Of a DNA stretch of 64,000 nt, positions 53,273 to 61,848 are shown piece by piece. Source of the stretch: Nevskia soli DSM 19509 (GTDB taxonomy: Bacteria; Pseudomonadota; Gammaproteobacteria; Nevskiales; Nevskiaceae); NCBI RefSeq assembly GCF_000711955.1, contig NZ_JONR01000023.1, positions 1 to 64,000 of the forward strand, read 5' to 3'. A model generated the notes under the pieces. That model was given only the letters and a program-made list of their open reading frames with translations, was not told the DNA's origin and did not search any database. The position numbers and the translations under genes are program-made. The stretch's first letter is position 1, and every line of letters starts with the position of its first letter.

Positions 53273-54634
53273 ATGAGAACTGCGGTCACCGACACCATCG
53301 CCGCCATCGCCACGCCGCCGGGCCGCGGCGCGGTGGGCATGGTGCGCGTATCCGGTCCGCTGGTGCCGCGGATCTGCGAGTCGCTGGCCGGCAAGCTGCC
53401 GCCACCGCGCACCGCCGCGCTGCGCAGCTTCCGCGACGCCGCCGGCGCGCGCATCGATCAGGGCCTGCTGCTCTATTTCCCCGCGCCGAACTCCTACACC
53501 GGAGAGGATGTGCTCGAGTTGCAGGGCCACGGCGGTCCGGTGGTGTTGAGCCTGCTGTTGCGAGCCGCCTGCGCGGCCGGCGCGCGGCCGGCGCGGCCCG
53601 GTGAATTCTCCGAGCGCGCTTTCCTCAACGGCTGCCTCGACCTGGCGCAGGCCGAGGCCGTGGCCGACCTCATCGACGCCTCCAGCCGCAGCGCCGTGCG
53701 CGCCGCGCTGCATTCGCTCCAGGGGGAATTCTCCAACCGCGTGCAGGGCCTGCTCGACGAGCTGATCGCGGTGCGCGCCGACCTCGAGGCCGCGCTGGAT
53801 TTCGCCGACGAGGACGTGCCCTGGATCACGCCGCAGACCCTGCACGACCGCACCGCCGGCCTGGTCGAAATCACCGCCGACCTGATCCGCGAAGCGGCGC
53901 AGGGGCGCCGCCTGCGCGAAGGCATGACCGTGGCCATCGCCGGACAGCCCAACGTCGGCAAGTCCACCCTGCTCAACCGCCTCGCCGGGGCCGAGGCCGC
54001 CATCGTCTCGCCGCATGCCGGCACCACCCGCGACCTGCTGCGCGAGCACATCGTGGTCGACGGCCTGCCGCTGACCATCATCGACACCGCAGGCCTGCGC
54101 GAGACCAGCGACCCGGTCGAACAGGAAGGCGTGCGCCGCGCCTGGGCCGCGCTGGAAAAAGCCGAGCTGATCCTGTTCCTCGCCGACGACCGCAACGGTC
54201 TCACCGAAACGGACGCCGCGCTGTTGGCGCGGCTGCCGCCGGAGATCGAAACCCTGCTGTTGTTCAACAAGTGCGACCTCAGCGGCGGCGCCCCATCGCG
54301 CGACAAGGACGCCCAGGGCCGCATCCGTCTACGCCTCTCCGCCGCCGGCGGCCAGGGCATCGATCAACTCGCCGCCGAGATCAAGCGGGCTGCCGGATTT
54401 TCAGCCGCCGATGCCGAAGGCCTGTTCACCGCAAGGGCGCGCCACCTCGATGCCCTGCATCGCGCCCAGGCTTCGCTGCGTCTTGCCCGCGCTCACGGCG
54501 CGCGCAACACCTCGCCGGAACTGATCGCCGAAGAGCTGCGCTTGGCACAGCAGGCCCTGGACGAAATCACCGGGCGCTTCAGCAGCGAGGACCTGCTGGG
54601 CCGCATTTTCTCCAGTTTCTGTATTGGCAAGTGA
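53273..54634 (+). CDS. mnmE: tRNA modification GTPase MnmE (TrmE)
   Basis: 453 residues from ATG 53273; thirteen upstream in-frame codons overlap the terminator. N-terminal tetrahydrofolate-binding domain (TDTIAAIATPPGRGAVGMVR), helical domain, inserted G domain (GQPNVGKSTLLNRL, DTAGLRE, FNKCDLS) and the invariant C-terminal FCIGK. With MnmG it installs the cmnm5 group on wobble uridine. It ends the origin-side core block; the next genes are the acquired DarTG pair. Confidence 0.98.
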   Translation: MRTAVTDTIAAIATPPGRGAVGMVRVSGPLVPRICESLAGKLPPPRTAALRSFRDAAGARIDQGLLLYFPAPNSYTGEDVLELQGHGGPVVLSLLLRAACAAGARPARPGEFSERAFLNGCLDLAQAEAVADLIDASSRSAVRAALHSLQGEFSNRVQGLLDELIAVRADLEAALDFADEDVPWITPQTLHDRTAGLVEITADLIREAAQGRRLREGMTVAIAGQPNVGKSTLLNRLAGAEAAIVSPHAGTTRDLLREHIVVDGLPLTIIDTAGLRETSDPVEQEGVRRAWAALEKAELILFLADDRNGLTETDAALLARLPPEIETLLLFNKCDLSGGAPSRDKDAQGRIRLRLSAAGGQGIDQLAAEIKRAAGFSAADAEGLFTARARHLDALHRAQASLRLARAHGARNTSPELIAEELRLAQQALDEITGRFSSEDLLGRIFSSFCIGK

Positions 54635-54721
54635 TTAACCGCGGAATTTAAGTGTCGGTGGTTGTTCTTTAACGATTTCCCCCATGCTCGCGGCTTGAGT
54701 AGGCTTGGGGTGGGTAGTACG

Positions 54722-55372
54722 ATGGGAAGAATGTCGATTAACCTCAATCTGGACAAGGCACTAATTTTCCGGATTGTGCATCGCGATAACCTGCCTTGGA
54801 TTCTGGATCACGGCCTACATTGTCGGAACTCTGGGATATTCGATCCGAATTACGTGAACATTGGCAATCCCGAATTGATCGACAAACGCCACCATCGGGT
54901 TGTGTCAGTGCCCCCCGGTGGAACTCTCAGCGATTACGTCCCTTTTTACTTCACCCCGTATTCACCAATGCTGTACAACATTAAAACTGGCTGGGCGGGG
55001 ATTCGGCAACGTACGAATGACGAGATCGTGATCTTAGTATCCTCCCTTCGCCGCCTAGCCGAGTTGGGACTTCCTTTCTTGTTTTCCGATCGACACGCAT
55101 ATCTGACGAGTGCGCAATTTTCGTCTGACATGGCTGATCTTATCCGCATCGACTGGCCAATCCTTCAGCGGCGAGATTTCAAGCGAGATGTTGAGGATCC
55201 TGGCAAAGTGGAACGTTACCAAGCGGAGGCGTTGGTTTACGGACGGCTACCAGTCGAAGCCTTGATAGGAGTGGGTTGTCACACCGACATCGTAGCAACA
55301 AGAGTCCGCGTTTTGTGTGATCAAAGAGCATTGAACTTGCGTGTAGTTACCTCCCCCAGTTGGTACTTCTGA
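54722..55372 (+). CDS. darT: DarT: DNA ADP-ribosyltransferase toxin
   Basis: 216 residues if translation starts at ATG 54722 (ATG 54731 is also possible; the TTG at 54662 is not credible). It matches the DarT/DUF4433 family along its whole length: KALIFRIVHRDNLPWILDHG with the NAD-contacting His20, NIGNPELIDKR, DYVPFYFTPYSPML, EIVILVSSLR, and the catalytic Glu169 in ERYQAEALV. DarT attaches ADP-ribose to bases (thymidine in the founding members) in single-stranded DNA, blocking replication; DarTG systems act as toxin-antitoxin and anti-phage modules. Base composition is near half G+C, in contrast to mnmE and downstream genes, indicating transfer. The stop overlaps the darG start. Confidence 0.93.
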   Translation: MGRMSINLNLDKALIFRIVHRDNLPWILDHGLHCRNSGIFDPNYVNIGNPELIDKRHHRVVSVPPGGTLSDYVPFYFTPYSPMLYNIKTGWAGIRQRTNDEIVILVSSLRRLAELGLPFLFSDRHAYLTSAQFSSDMADLIRIDWPILQRRDFKRDVEDPGKVERYQAEALVYGRLPVEALIGVGCHTDIVATRVRVLCDQRALNLRVVTSPSWYF

Positions 55373-56448
55373 TGATTCTATATACGAAGGGAAATTTATT
55401 GGAGGCCGATGTAGACGCCGTGGTCAACACGGTAAATACCGTGGGTGTAATGGGAAAAGGTATCGCTTTGATGTTCAAGGAAGCGTTTCCCGACAACTTC
55501 AAGCAGTATGAGGCGGCCTGCAAGAAGAAAGAGATCAAAGTTGGCCACATGTTCGTAGTAGAACGCCTCGAGCTTCTTGGTGGCCCTCATTGGATAATTA
55601 ATTTTCCGACCAAGAAGCACTGGCGGCAGCCGACTAAGTTGGAATGGATCGTTGAGGGGCTGGCAGACTTGCATAGAGTGATTACAGAAAATCACATTCG
55701 CTCGATCGCAGTTCCCCCTTTGGGTTGCGGCAATGGTGGCTTGGACTGGAAAGACGTTCGACCGACTATTGAGGCTGCGTTAAGCGACTTGGCGGGTGTT
55801 GATGTCCTCGTGTTCGAACCGACCGACAAGTACCAGAACGTCGCGAAGCGCTCAGGCGTACAGAAACTTACTCCAGCTAGGGCGTTAGTGGCAGAACTGA
55901 TTCGGCGATATTGGGTGCTTGGTATTGAATGCACTCTTCTTGAGATTCAAAAATTGGCTTGGTTTTTGGAACGCAATATCGAGAAGCTGGGGCTTGCTGA
56001 TCCCCTGGACCTTCGTTTTGAAGCCAACAAATACGGCCCATACGCCCATCGCTTGCAGCATTTACTGAACGCTATGGACGGGAGTCACCTCCACTGCGAA
56101 AAGCGATTGGCCGACGCGGGTCCCCTGGATATCATCTGGTTTGACGATTCCAGCACGGACTTTGTAGCCGCGTATTTAAGTAGCAGCGATGCAAAGGTTT
56201 ACCGTGATGCTTTGGAGGTCACGGCAAAATTGATCGATGGCTTTGAATCGCCACTTGGCCTGGAACTTTTAGCGACAGTGGACTGGCTAGTTTATAAGGA
56301 ACACTGCGAACCCACTAGAGACGCACTCAAGAACGGTCTGCGGCATTGGGCGGGAGGGGGGCTGGCAGCCGAGCGAAAGACGAGACTATTTGATGATCGG
56401 CTTATCGATCTAGCGATAGGTCGGCTCGGAGAATGGCCATCGGCCTAG
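55372..56448 (+). CDS. darG: DarG: macrodomain antitoxin, DNA ADP-ribosyl glycohydrolase
   Basis: 358 residues. The ATG shares a base with the darT stop (TGATG), so the two are translationally coupled. N-terminal macrodomain (about residues 1-160): GNLLEADVDAVVNTVNTVGV, MGKGIALMFK, WIINFPTKKHWR and IAVPPLGCGNGGLDW. It removes ADP-ribose from DNA. A second domain (about residues 170-350) follows with LTPARALVAELIRRY, LLEIQKLAWFLER and FEANKYGPYAHRL, a pattern reminiscent of DUF4065/Panacea-type antitoxin domains; in DarG this part binds and neutralises DarT. Composition and codon use match darT, not the chromosome. Confidence 0.93.
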   Translation: MILYTKGNLLEADVDAVVNTVNTVGVMGKGIALMFKEAFPDNFKQYEAACKKKEIKVGHMFVVERLELLGGPHWIINFPTKKHWRQPTKLEWIVEGLADLHRVITENHIRSIAVPPLGCGNGGLDWKDVRPTIEAALSDLAGVDVLVFEPTDKYQNVAKRSGVQKLTPARALVAELIRRYWVLGIECTLLEIQKLAWFLERNIEKLGLADPLDLRFEANKYGPYAHRLQHLLNAMDGSHLHCEKRLADAGPLDIIWFDDSSTDFVAAYLSSSDAKVYRDALEVTAKLIDGFESPLGLELLATVDWLVYKEHCEPTRDALKNGLRHWAGGGLAAERKTRLFDDRLIDLAIGRLGEWPSA

Positions 56449-56580
56449 AGTCGTTGGCTCACCGCCGCCAAATGGGTTCGCGGTTCCGTTCGGCGAGTCG
56501 CGCCGGTGGTCGGTCCGCACAAGAACCCCGGTTCGGCGCATACTAGCGCCAGCCGATATCGCCTGCCACGGCGTAGACCA

Positions 56581-56742
56581 TTGACCGCAACGACTCCTCC
56601 CAAGCCTGAATTCTGGTGCGCTTCCTGCCACCGGCACCGGCCCATCGCCATGCTCGCCGCGAAGCGGGACAAGACCCGTTCCTACTGCCGCGACTGCTAC
56701 GAGAAGAGGAAGCTGGCCTTGCGGACCATCAAGCCCGGCTGA
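56581..56742 (+). CDS. Small two-CxxC zinc-ribbon-like protein
   Basis: About 53 residues. Two CxxC pairs (CASC and CRDC) spaced about 24 residues apart in a basic sequence (EFWCASCHRHRPIAMLAAKR, then YCRDCYEKRKL) suggest one structural zinc site. The start is uncertain: TTG 56581 is used here, and GTG 56506 is an in-frame alternative; neither has a good ribosome site. G+C-rich codon use shows it belongs to the chromosome rather than the DarTG insert. It converges with the DUF1648-like gene 7 bp away. Function unknown. Confidence 0.5.
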   Translation: MTATTPPKPEFWCASCHRHRPIAMLAAKRDKTRSYCRDCYEKRKLALRTIKPG

Positions 56743-56749
56743 AGCGGCT

Positions 56750-57259
56750 TTACGGCTTTGCCGGGGGGCGCCGCAGCCGCCACATCAACACGGCAACCCA
56801 TAGCGCGATCATTGCCGCCAGCGGCACGATAGCCGTGGTCAGGATCGAGCCGGGCAGCTGTGCCGGGAAATAGGCGTTGGCCTGCAGCACCAGCCGGTGC
56901 ACCAGGCAGATGAACACCACCAGCAGGGCGCCCAGCCACTGCGCGTGGGCCACCAGGAATTCGACGGTCGCGTCCAGCCTCGGCGGTGCCAGCCAGTAGT
57001 CCCCGTTGGGCAGGTTCATGCGTTCGCGCGAGTTGCGGTAGACGCTGCTCATCACGGTCACCACCAGCGAGGGGAAGCCGGTGACGAAGATCAGCATGAA
57101 GGCCACGTAGTTGACGCGCGACATGAAACCATTGGCTTCGCCGCTGGCCGCGAAATGCGAAGCCACCAGGCTGGGCAGGGTGTTCGAGGTCGCGGCGACA
57201 TAGCCAAGCCCGCCCACCATGATGGCGATGAACAGGCTGCGCGACAGCGTGCGGCGCAC
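56750..57259 (-). CDS. DUF1648-like integral membrane protein
   Basis: 169 residues from GTG 57259, 38 bp after the Rieske gene stop and preceded by GGGG. Four membrane helices are visible. After the first helix the segment NTLPSLVASHFAASGEANGF matches the DUF1648/SdpI-type signature (LP..I..H....G.pdG). The rest (MSRVNYVAFMLIFVTGFPSL, then WLGALLVVFICLVHRLVLQ) is hydrophobic. It is probably co-transcribed with the oxygenase; whether it serves that enzyme is unknown. Confidence 0.72.
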   Translation of the reverse strand: MRRTLSRSLFIAIMVGGLGYVAATSNTLPSLVASHFAASGEANGFMSRVNYVAFMLIFVTGFPSLVVTVMSSVYRNSRERMNLPNGDYWLAPPRLDATVEFLVAHAQWLGALLVVFICLVHRLVLQANAYFPAQLPGSILTTAIVPLAAMIALWVAVLMWRLRRPPAKP

Positions 57260-57297
57260 GGCGGAACCCCGGCCCGGCCGGAGCGTTCGGCGCCGCC

Positions 57298-58401
57298 TCA
57301 GCCCTGCCTGGGCGGCAGCGGCACGCCGCGGCGGGTGAGCAGGTCCTTCAGGCGCTGGATGGCGGGGAAGATTTCCTGGTTGCGGTCGGCGCCCTGCTGG
57401 TCGTAGGCGCGCTGCTCGGCTTCGACGATCTCGCGGTCCTGGCCGAAGATGCCCTCGGTGAACCAGTGGATGAAGGGCCACAGCAGGTGGATCATGCCGG
57501 GGATGCCCGGCTTGCGGATCATGATCAGGCCGTAGGTCTGGTTGGCGCGCTGGTCGACGTCGGTCGGCATGTAGGCGTTCCACAGGTCCAGCGCCGGCTG
57601 GTCGGTGCCGGAGCCCGCGGTCCAGAACTTCAGCGTCTGGTAGGGATAGCCGGTGCGGATGGTCATCAGGTCGTGGCCGTCCTTCGCCACGTCGTGCTTG
57701 CCGCGGCCGATCATGAAGCGCTCGCCCAGCGGCTGCTTGCCGGCGGCGCGCGAGAAGGTGTAGTCGGCTTCCAGCCAGTCGTCGCCCTCGCGCACGTCGA
57801 GCAGGGTCGGGCGGATGCTGCCCATCAGGCTGCGGTGCAGGAACTGATGGTTCATGTCCATCAGGTTCTCGTGCATGAACGAGTAGTGGCAGTTGATGGT
57901 GCGGTCCAGCAGGCGGTGCTTGTAGGCCGGGTTGGAATAGGTCGGCAGGTCCGGGAACGGCGTGGTCTCGGCCAGGGCCTGGTTGCCGGTGAAGACGAAG
58001 ATGAAGCCGTACTGCTCGCGGGCGGCGTAGCTGCGCACGCCGTTGGGCAGGGTCTGCTTTTCGTCGAGGTAGGGCACGTTGATGCACTTGCCGCTGCGGT
58101 TGTAGGCCCAGCAGTGGTAGCTGCACAGCAGGCGGTCGCCTTTCACCACGCCCAGGTGCAGCGGCACCTGGCGGTGCGCGCAGCGGTCTTCCAGCGCGAA
58201 CACGTCGCCCTGGCCTTCGAGCGGCCGCACCAGCACGATCGGCTCGCCGCCGAAGGTCACGCCCAGGGTCTTGCCCGGCTTGAGGTCGCGGGCGCGGGCC
58301 AGCGGGTACCAGTGATCCGGATGCAGACCGGTGCGGCGCAGGTCGCGCGGACCCCCGCGTTCGGTGGCATCGATGCGGTGCAGCGTGTGTACGGAAGACA
58401 T
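57298..58401 (-). CDS. Rieske-type aromatic ring-hydroxylating oxygenase
   Basis: 367 residues from ATG 58401; the open frame further upstream is not family-like. The Rieske centre CAHRQVPLHLG...CSYHCW (C-x-H-x17-C-x2-H) lies near residues 70-95. The mononuclear iron site follows as ENLMDMNHQFLHR (Asp-His-His), as in VanA or ketosteroid/Rieske monooxygenases. An electron-transfer reductase is not nearby, so it must draw electrons from an unlinked partner. The substrate is unknown. The C-terminal region has a hydrophobic patch (GMIHLLWPFIHWFTEGIFG), and the next gene is a membrane protein, hinting at a membrane or lipid-like substrate. Confidence 0.9.
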   Translation of the reverse strand: MSSVHTLHRIDATERGGPRDLRRTGLHPDHWYPLARARDLKPGKTLGVTFGGEPIVLVRPLEGQGDVFALEDRCAHRQVPLHLGVVKGDRLLCSYHCWAYNRSGKCINVPYLDEKQTLPNGVRSYAAREQYGFIFVFTGNQALAETTPFPDLPTYSNPAYKHRLLDRTINCHYSFMHENLMDMNHQFLHRSLMGSIRPTLLDVREGDDWLEADYTFSRAAGKQPLGERFMIGRGKHDVAKDGHDLMTIRTGYPYQTLKFWTAGSGTDQPALDLWNAYMPTDVDQRANQTYGLIMIRKPGIPGMIHLLWPFIHWFTEGIFGQDREIVEAEQRAYDQQGADRNQEIFPAIQRLKDLLTRRGVPLPPRQG

Positions 58402-58648
58402 GGTCCGGCGTGCTCCATTGGAAATGGCCCGGATCAGGCCGGGAAAAAAACCGCCTTGCACCAAATAAGGAGTGCGGCGTTCCAAGATGCTAGCACGGGG
58501 CTTGCCAAAGCCGAACCCTGGGCCCGGCGCCGGGGGCCAGGGCGGCCGGATCGACGCGGACCGGCGCGGGTTTGCGGCAGGGGGGGCCAAGGCTTTTATA
58601 CTGGACCCCACAGGCCACCCGAGTGGCCGCCAACATCCGGGAATATCC

Positions 58649-60754
58649 ATGACTCGCACCGTTGAACCGTGGGGTCGGCGTCTGCGCCGGCCCGGACTTG
58701 CCGTTGTCGCGGCCCTGCTGCCGCTCGCCGCCGCCCATGCCGCCGAAGGCATGTGGACCCTGGACAAGCTGCCGGCCAAGGATCTGCAGGCGCGCTACGG
58801 CTTCACGCCGGACGCGGCCTGGGTGCAGCATGCGCAGCGCTCCTCCCTGCGACTGGCCGGCGGCTGTTCCGGGTCCTTCGTCTCGCCGGACGGCCTGGTG
58901 CTGACCAATCACCACTGCGTGCGCGAGTGCGTGCAGCAGCTCTCCACCGCCAAGAAGAATTTCGTCGCCGATGGCTTCTACGCGAAGGAGCAGAAGGACG
59001 AGGTGCTGTGCCCGACCATCGAGTTGAACCGCCTCGATGAAATCAGCGACGTCACCGCCCGCGTCAAGAAGGCCACCAGCGGCCTGCAGGGCGCCGCCTT
59101 CAGCAAGGCGCAGAAAGCCGAGCAGTCGAAGATCGAGGCCGAGTGTGTCGGCGCCGACAAGGAGCGCACCCGCTGCGACGTGGTCGAGCTGTACCACGGC
59201 GGCGTCTACGACGTGTACAAGTACCACCGCTTCCAGGACGCGCGCCTGGTGTTCGCGCCGGACGAATCGATCGCCTTCTTCGGCGGCGACCCGGACAACT
59301 TCAACTTCCCGCGCTATGACCTCGACATGGGCATCCTGCGCGCCTACGAGGACGGCAAGCCGGCCAAGGTCGCCGACTACTTCCCGTTCTCCAAGAACGG
59401 CGCCGAGGAAAACGAGCTGACCATGGTGCTGGGCCACCCCGGTTCCACCCAGCGCCAGCTGACCATTGCCCAGCTCGAGCGTCGCCGCGATGTCGACCTG
59501 CCGTCGCGCCTGATGTATGCCGCGGAAGAACGCGGCATGCTCAACCAGTTTGCCTCGGAAAGTCCGGAGTCGGCGCGCACCAGCGAAGCCGACCGTTTTT
59601 ATCTTGAGAACAGCATCAAGGCGCTGAAGGGCCAGGAGCAGGCGCTGCTCGATCCGGAAGTGTTCAACTACAAGCGCAAGCAGGAAAGCGAGCTGCGCGC
59701 CTTCGTCAACGGCAGCCCGGCGCGCAAGGCCAAGTACGGCAAGGCCTGGGACGAGATCGCTGCGGTGCAGGCCAATTACCGCGAGTTCGAGATGCGCTGG
59801 AAATTCATCGAAGGCCAGCGCGGCTTCCAGTCGGATTATTTCGGCTTTGCCCGTGACCTGGTGCGCGGCGCTGCCGAACGCGGCAAGCCCAATTCGGAGC
59901 GCCTGCACGAGTTCACCGACGGTGCGCTGCCGACGCTGACGCAGGAGCTGTTCTCCGATGCGCCGATCTATCCCGCGTTCGAGCAGGTCGAGCTCGGCTG
60001 GTCGCTGACCAAGCTGCGTGAATGGCTCGGCGCCGACGACGCCACCGTGCGCCAGGTGCTGGGCAAGGAAGCGCCAGAGCTGATGGCCAAGCGCCTGGTC
60101 GAGACCACCAAACTGGGTGATCCGGCGGTGCGCAAGGCGCTGTGGGATGGCGGCCAGGCTGCAATCGACGCCTCCACCGATCCCTTCATCCTGCTGGCCA
60201 GGCAGGTCGATCCGGAAGCGCGCGCCCTGCGCAAGCGTTACGAGGATGAAGTGGAAGCGGTGGAAAAGAAGAACGCTGAACTGCTGGCCCAGGCGCGCTT
60301 CGAGAAGTACGGCACCAGCGTCTATCCCGATGCCACCTTCACCCTGCGCCTGTCCGACGGCGTGGTCAAAGGCTGGAACGAGAAAGGCGTGCCGGTGAAG
60401 CCCTTCACCGAAATCGCCGGCGCCTTCGACCGCGCCACCGGCTTCGATCCGTTCAAGCTGCCGGACTCCTGGATCAAGGCCAAGGACCAGCTCAACGGCG
60501 CGCAGCGCTTCGACTTCGTCACCAGCAACGACATCATCGGCGGCAATTCCGGCAGCCCGATGATCAACCGCAAGGGCGAGATCGTCGGCCTGGTGTTCGA
60601 CGGCAACATCGAATCCCTCGGCGGCGCCTACTGGTTCGACGAGCGCGTCAACCGCACCGTGGCCGTGCACAGCGGCGCCATCGTCGAGGCCCTGCGCAAG
60701 GTCTACGGCGCGGACCGCATCGTCAACGAGATCGAGGCCGGCCGCAACAAGTAG
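58649..60754 (+). CDS. S46 family dipeptidyl peptidase (DPP7/DPP11-like)
   Basis: 701 residues from ATG 58649. A basic N-terminus and signal peptide (LAVVAALLPLAAAHA) lead to the chymotrypsin-like fold of family S46. The catalytic His lies in VLTNHHCVRECVQ, Asp in FFGGDPDNFNFPRYDLD, and Ser in NDIIGGNSGSPMIN; a helical domain is inserted between them. C-terminal GNIESLGGAYWFDERVNRT is the substrate-pocket region. It removes dipeptides from oligopeptide N-termini in the periplasm. A strong terminator follows. Confidence 0.95.
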   Translation: MTRTVEPWGRRLRRPGLAVVAALLPLAAAHAAEGMWTLDKLPAKDLQARYGFTPDAAWVQHAQRSSLRLAGGCSGSFVSPDGLVLTNHHCVRECVQQLSTAKKNFVADGFYAKEQKDEVLCPTIELNRLDEISDVTARVKKATSGLQGAAFSKAQKAEQSKIEAECVGADKERTRCDVVELYHGGVYDVYKYHRFQDARLVFAPDESIAFFGGDPDNFNFPRYDLDMGILRAYEDGKPAKVADYFPFSKNGAEENELTMVLGHPGSTQRQLTIAQLERRRDVDLPSRLMYAAEERGMLNQFASESPESARTSEADRFYLENSIKALKGQEQALLDPEVFNYKRKQESELRAFVNGSPARKAKYGKAWDEIAAVQANYREFEMRWKFIEGQRGFQSDYFGFARDLVRGAAERGKPNSERLHEFTDGALPTLTQELFSDAPIYPAFEQVELGWSLTKLREWLGADDATVRQVLGKEAPELMAKRLVETTKLGDPAVRKALWDGGQAAIDASTDPFILLARQVDPEARALRKRYEDEVEAVEKKNAELLAQARFEKYGTSVYPDATFTLRLSDGVVKGWNEKGVPVKPFTEIAGAFDRATGFDPFKLPDSWIKAKDQLNGAQRFDFVTSNDIIGGNSGSPMINRKGEIVGLVFDGNIESLGGAYWFDERVNRTVAVHSGAIVEALRKVYGADRIVNEIEAGRNK

Positions 60755-60797
60755 CCGCCATATCGCGGACGCTGCACGGTCCGTGAACTGAAGTACC

Positions 60798-60838
60798 AGG
60801 CCTCCGGCCGGCGCAATGCCAGCCGGAGGCCTTTTTTT
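60798..60838 (+). terminator. Intrinsic terminator after the S46 peptidase
   Basis: Eleven-base stem AGGCCTCCGGC / GCCGGAGGCCT (60798-60808, 60822-60832), 13-base loop, then seven T residues. Confidence 0.9.
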
Positions 60839-60876
60839 GCTTTAGGCTGTCGGTACATTCGCAGGGAAGCAAGAAT

Positions 60877-61725
60877 GTGCTGCGTTTGCTGAAACTCCTG
60901 GCCTGCTGTTGCCTGCTGCCGCTGCTCGCCGCGTGCAGCACCACGCGGCTGGCCTACGATCACCTCGACACCCTGCTGCGCTGGCAGGTTTCGAAATACG
61001 TCGATCTCGATGCGCAGCAGCGGCAGTACCTGGACACCGAGTTGCAGCAGCTGTGGATCTGGCACCGGCATACGCAATTGCCGTCGTACGCCACCGACCT
61101 GCGGCAGCTGGCCGCCGCGGCGCAGACGGGGCCGCTCAGCCGCGAGCAGCTCGAAACCGTCAGCGTGAAGATCCGTAACGACTGGGACCGCTTGGTGGAA
61201 CACGCGCTGCCCGACTACGCCCGGGCCCATGTGCTGCTCAGCGATGCGCAGGTGGCGGACATGATCCGGCGCATCGGTGCGGAAATCGAGCGCCGCTCGC
61301 GCAAATCCCTGAACCGCAGCGAGCCGGAACGCCGGGCACGCCTCGTTGAACGGATGGACGACAGCCTGCGCGACTGGATCGGCCGGCCCAATGCCCGGCA
61401 ACGTGAACTGGTCGAGCAGTGGGCCGCGCAGGTGCAGCTCGCCACGCCGGAACTGACGCGGGGACGGCTCAACTCCCTGGACCACTATGCCGCGGTGCTG
61501 GGCACCCGGGCGCAGCCCGGCTTCGAACAGCGCATGCGCGAATATTTCCTCGGCCCGCACCCGGCGGACGATCCGCAGTCGCTGGAATCCGTGGAACGCC
61601 GGCGCTGGCTGCAACTGCTGGCCGATCTCTCCGCCACCCTGGACGCGGCCCAGCGCGAGCACCTGTGCAAGCGGCTGCTCGGTTATGCGGCTGATTTCGA
61701 AGCCCTGGCAGCCGAGCCTGGATAG
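60877..61725 (+). CDS. DUF6279 family lipoprotein
   Basis: 282 residues. The GTG start has GGGAAG about 8 bases upstream. The lipoprotein signal (LLKLLACCCLLPLLAAC) ends in lipobox LAAC. The mature protein opens with the family pattern LAYDHLDTLLRWQVSKYVDL, followed by a long, Arg/Glu/Leu-rich all-helical region with no catalytic motif. These lipoproteins are widespread in Gammaproteobacteria and of unknown function. The TAG stop lies inside a dispersed TAGCGCTACGCGCTTCC repeat. Confidence 0.85.
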   Translation: MLRLLKLLACCCLLPLLAACSTTRLAYDHLDTLLRWQVSKYVDLDAQQRQYLDTELQQLWIWHRHTQLPSYATDLRQLAAAAQTGPLSREQLETVSVKIRNDWDRLVEHALPDYARAHVLLSDAQVADMIRRIGAEIERRSRKSLNRSEPERRARLVERMDDSLRDWIGRPNARQRELVEQWAAQVQLATPELTRGRLNSLDHYAAVLGTRAQPGFEQRMREYFLGPHPADDPQSLESVERRRWLQLLADLSATLDAAQREHLCKRLLGYAADFEALAAEPG

Positions 61726-61742
61726 CGCTACGCGCTTCCGGA
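61720..61742. repeat. Half copy of the CCCGGGAAGCGC repeat
   Basis: TAGCGCTACGCGCTTCCGGA, matching the right arm of 25251-25335; the leading TAG is the stop codon of the preceding gene. Confidence 0.72.
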
Positions 61743-61808
61743 TCCGGGGGCGCTGGAGCCCCATGCATGAAAACACCGCGCCTTGACCGAATCCTTGTGT
61801 TCATGATT

Positions 61809-61829
61809 ATATAGACCAGTCGTTATAAT
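61809..61829 (+). promoter_or_regulatory. Promoter with LmrA/YxaF-type TetR operator
   Basis: ATATAGACCAGTCGTTATA with central GAC-CA-GTC palindrome, overlapping a perfect -10 hexamer TATAAT (61824-61829), 20 bp before the TetR start codon. Operators of the LmrA/YxaF subfamily contain ATAGACC.GTC, so autorepression of the tetR-hydrolase operon is likely. Confidence 0.65.
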
Positions 61830-61848
61830 ACAGATCGAGTTGAAGTCC

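Noticed and set aside
54662..54721. Longer DarT N-terminus from TTG 54662
   Set aside because: The extra 20 residues do not resemble DarT N-termini, and the family sequence begins near KALIFRIVHRDN.
58490..60670. 726-codon minus-strand frame opposite the S46 peptidase
   Set aside because: Shadow; the plus strand has the full catalytic triad and signal peptide.
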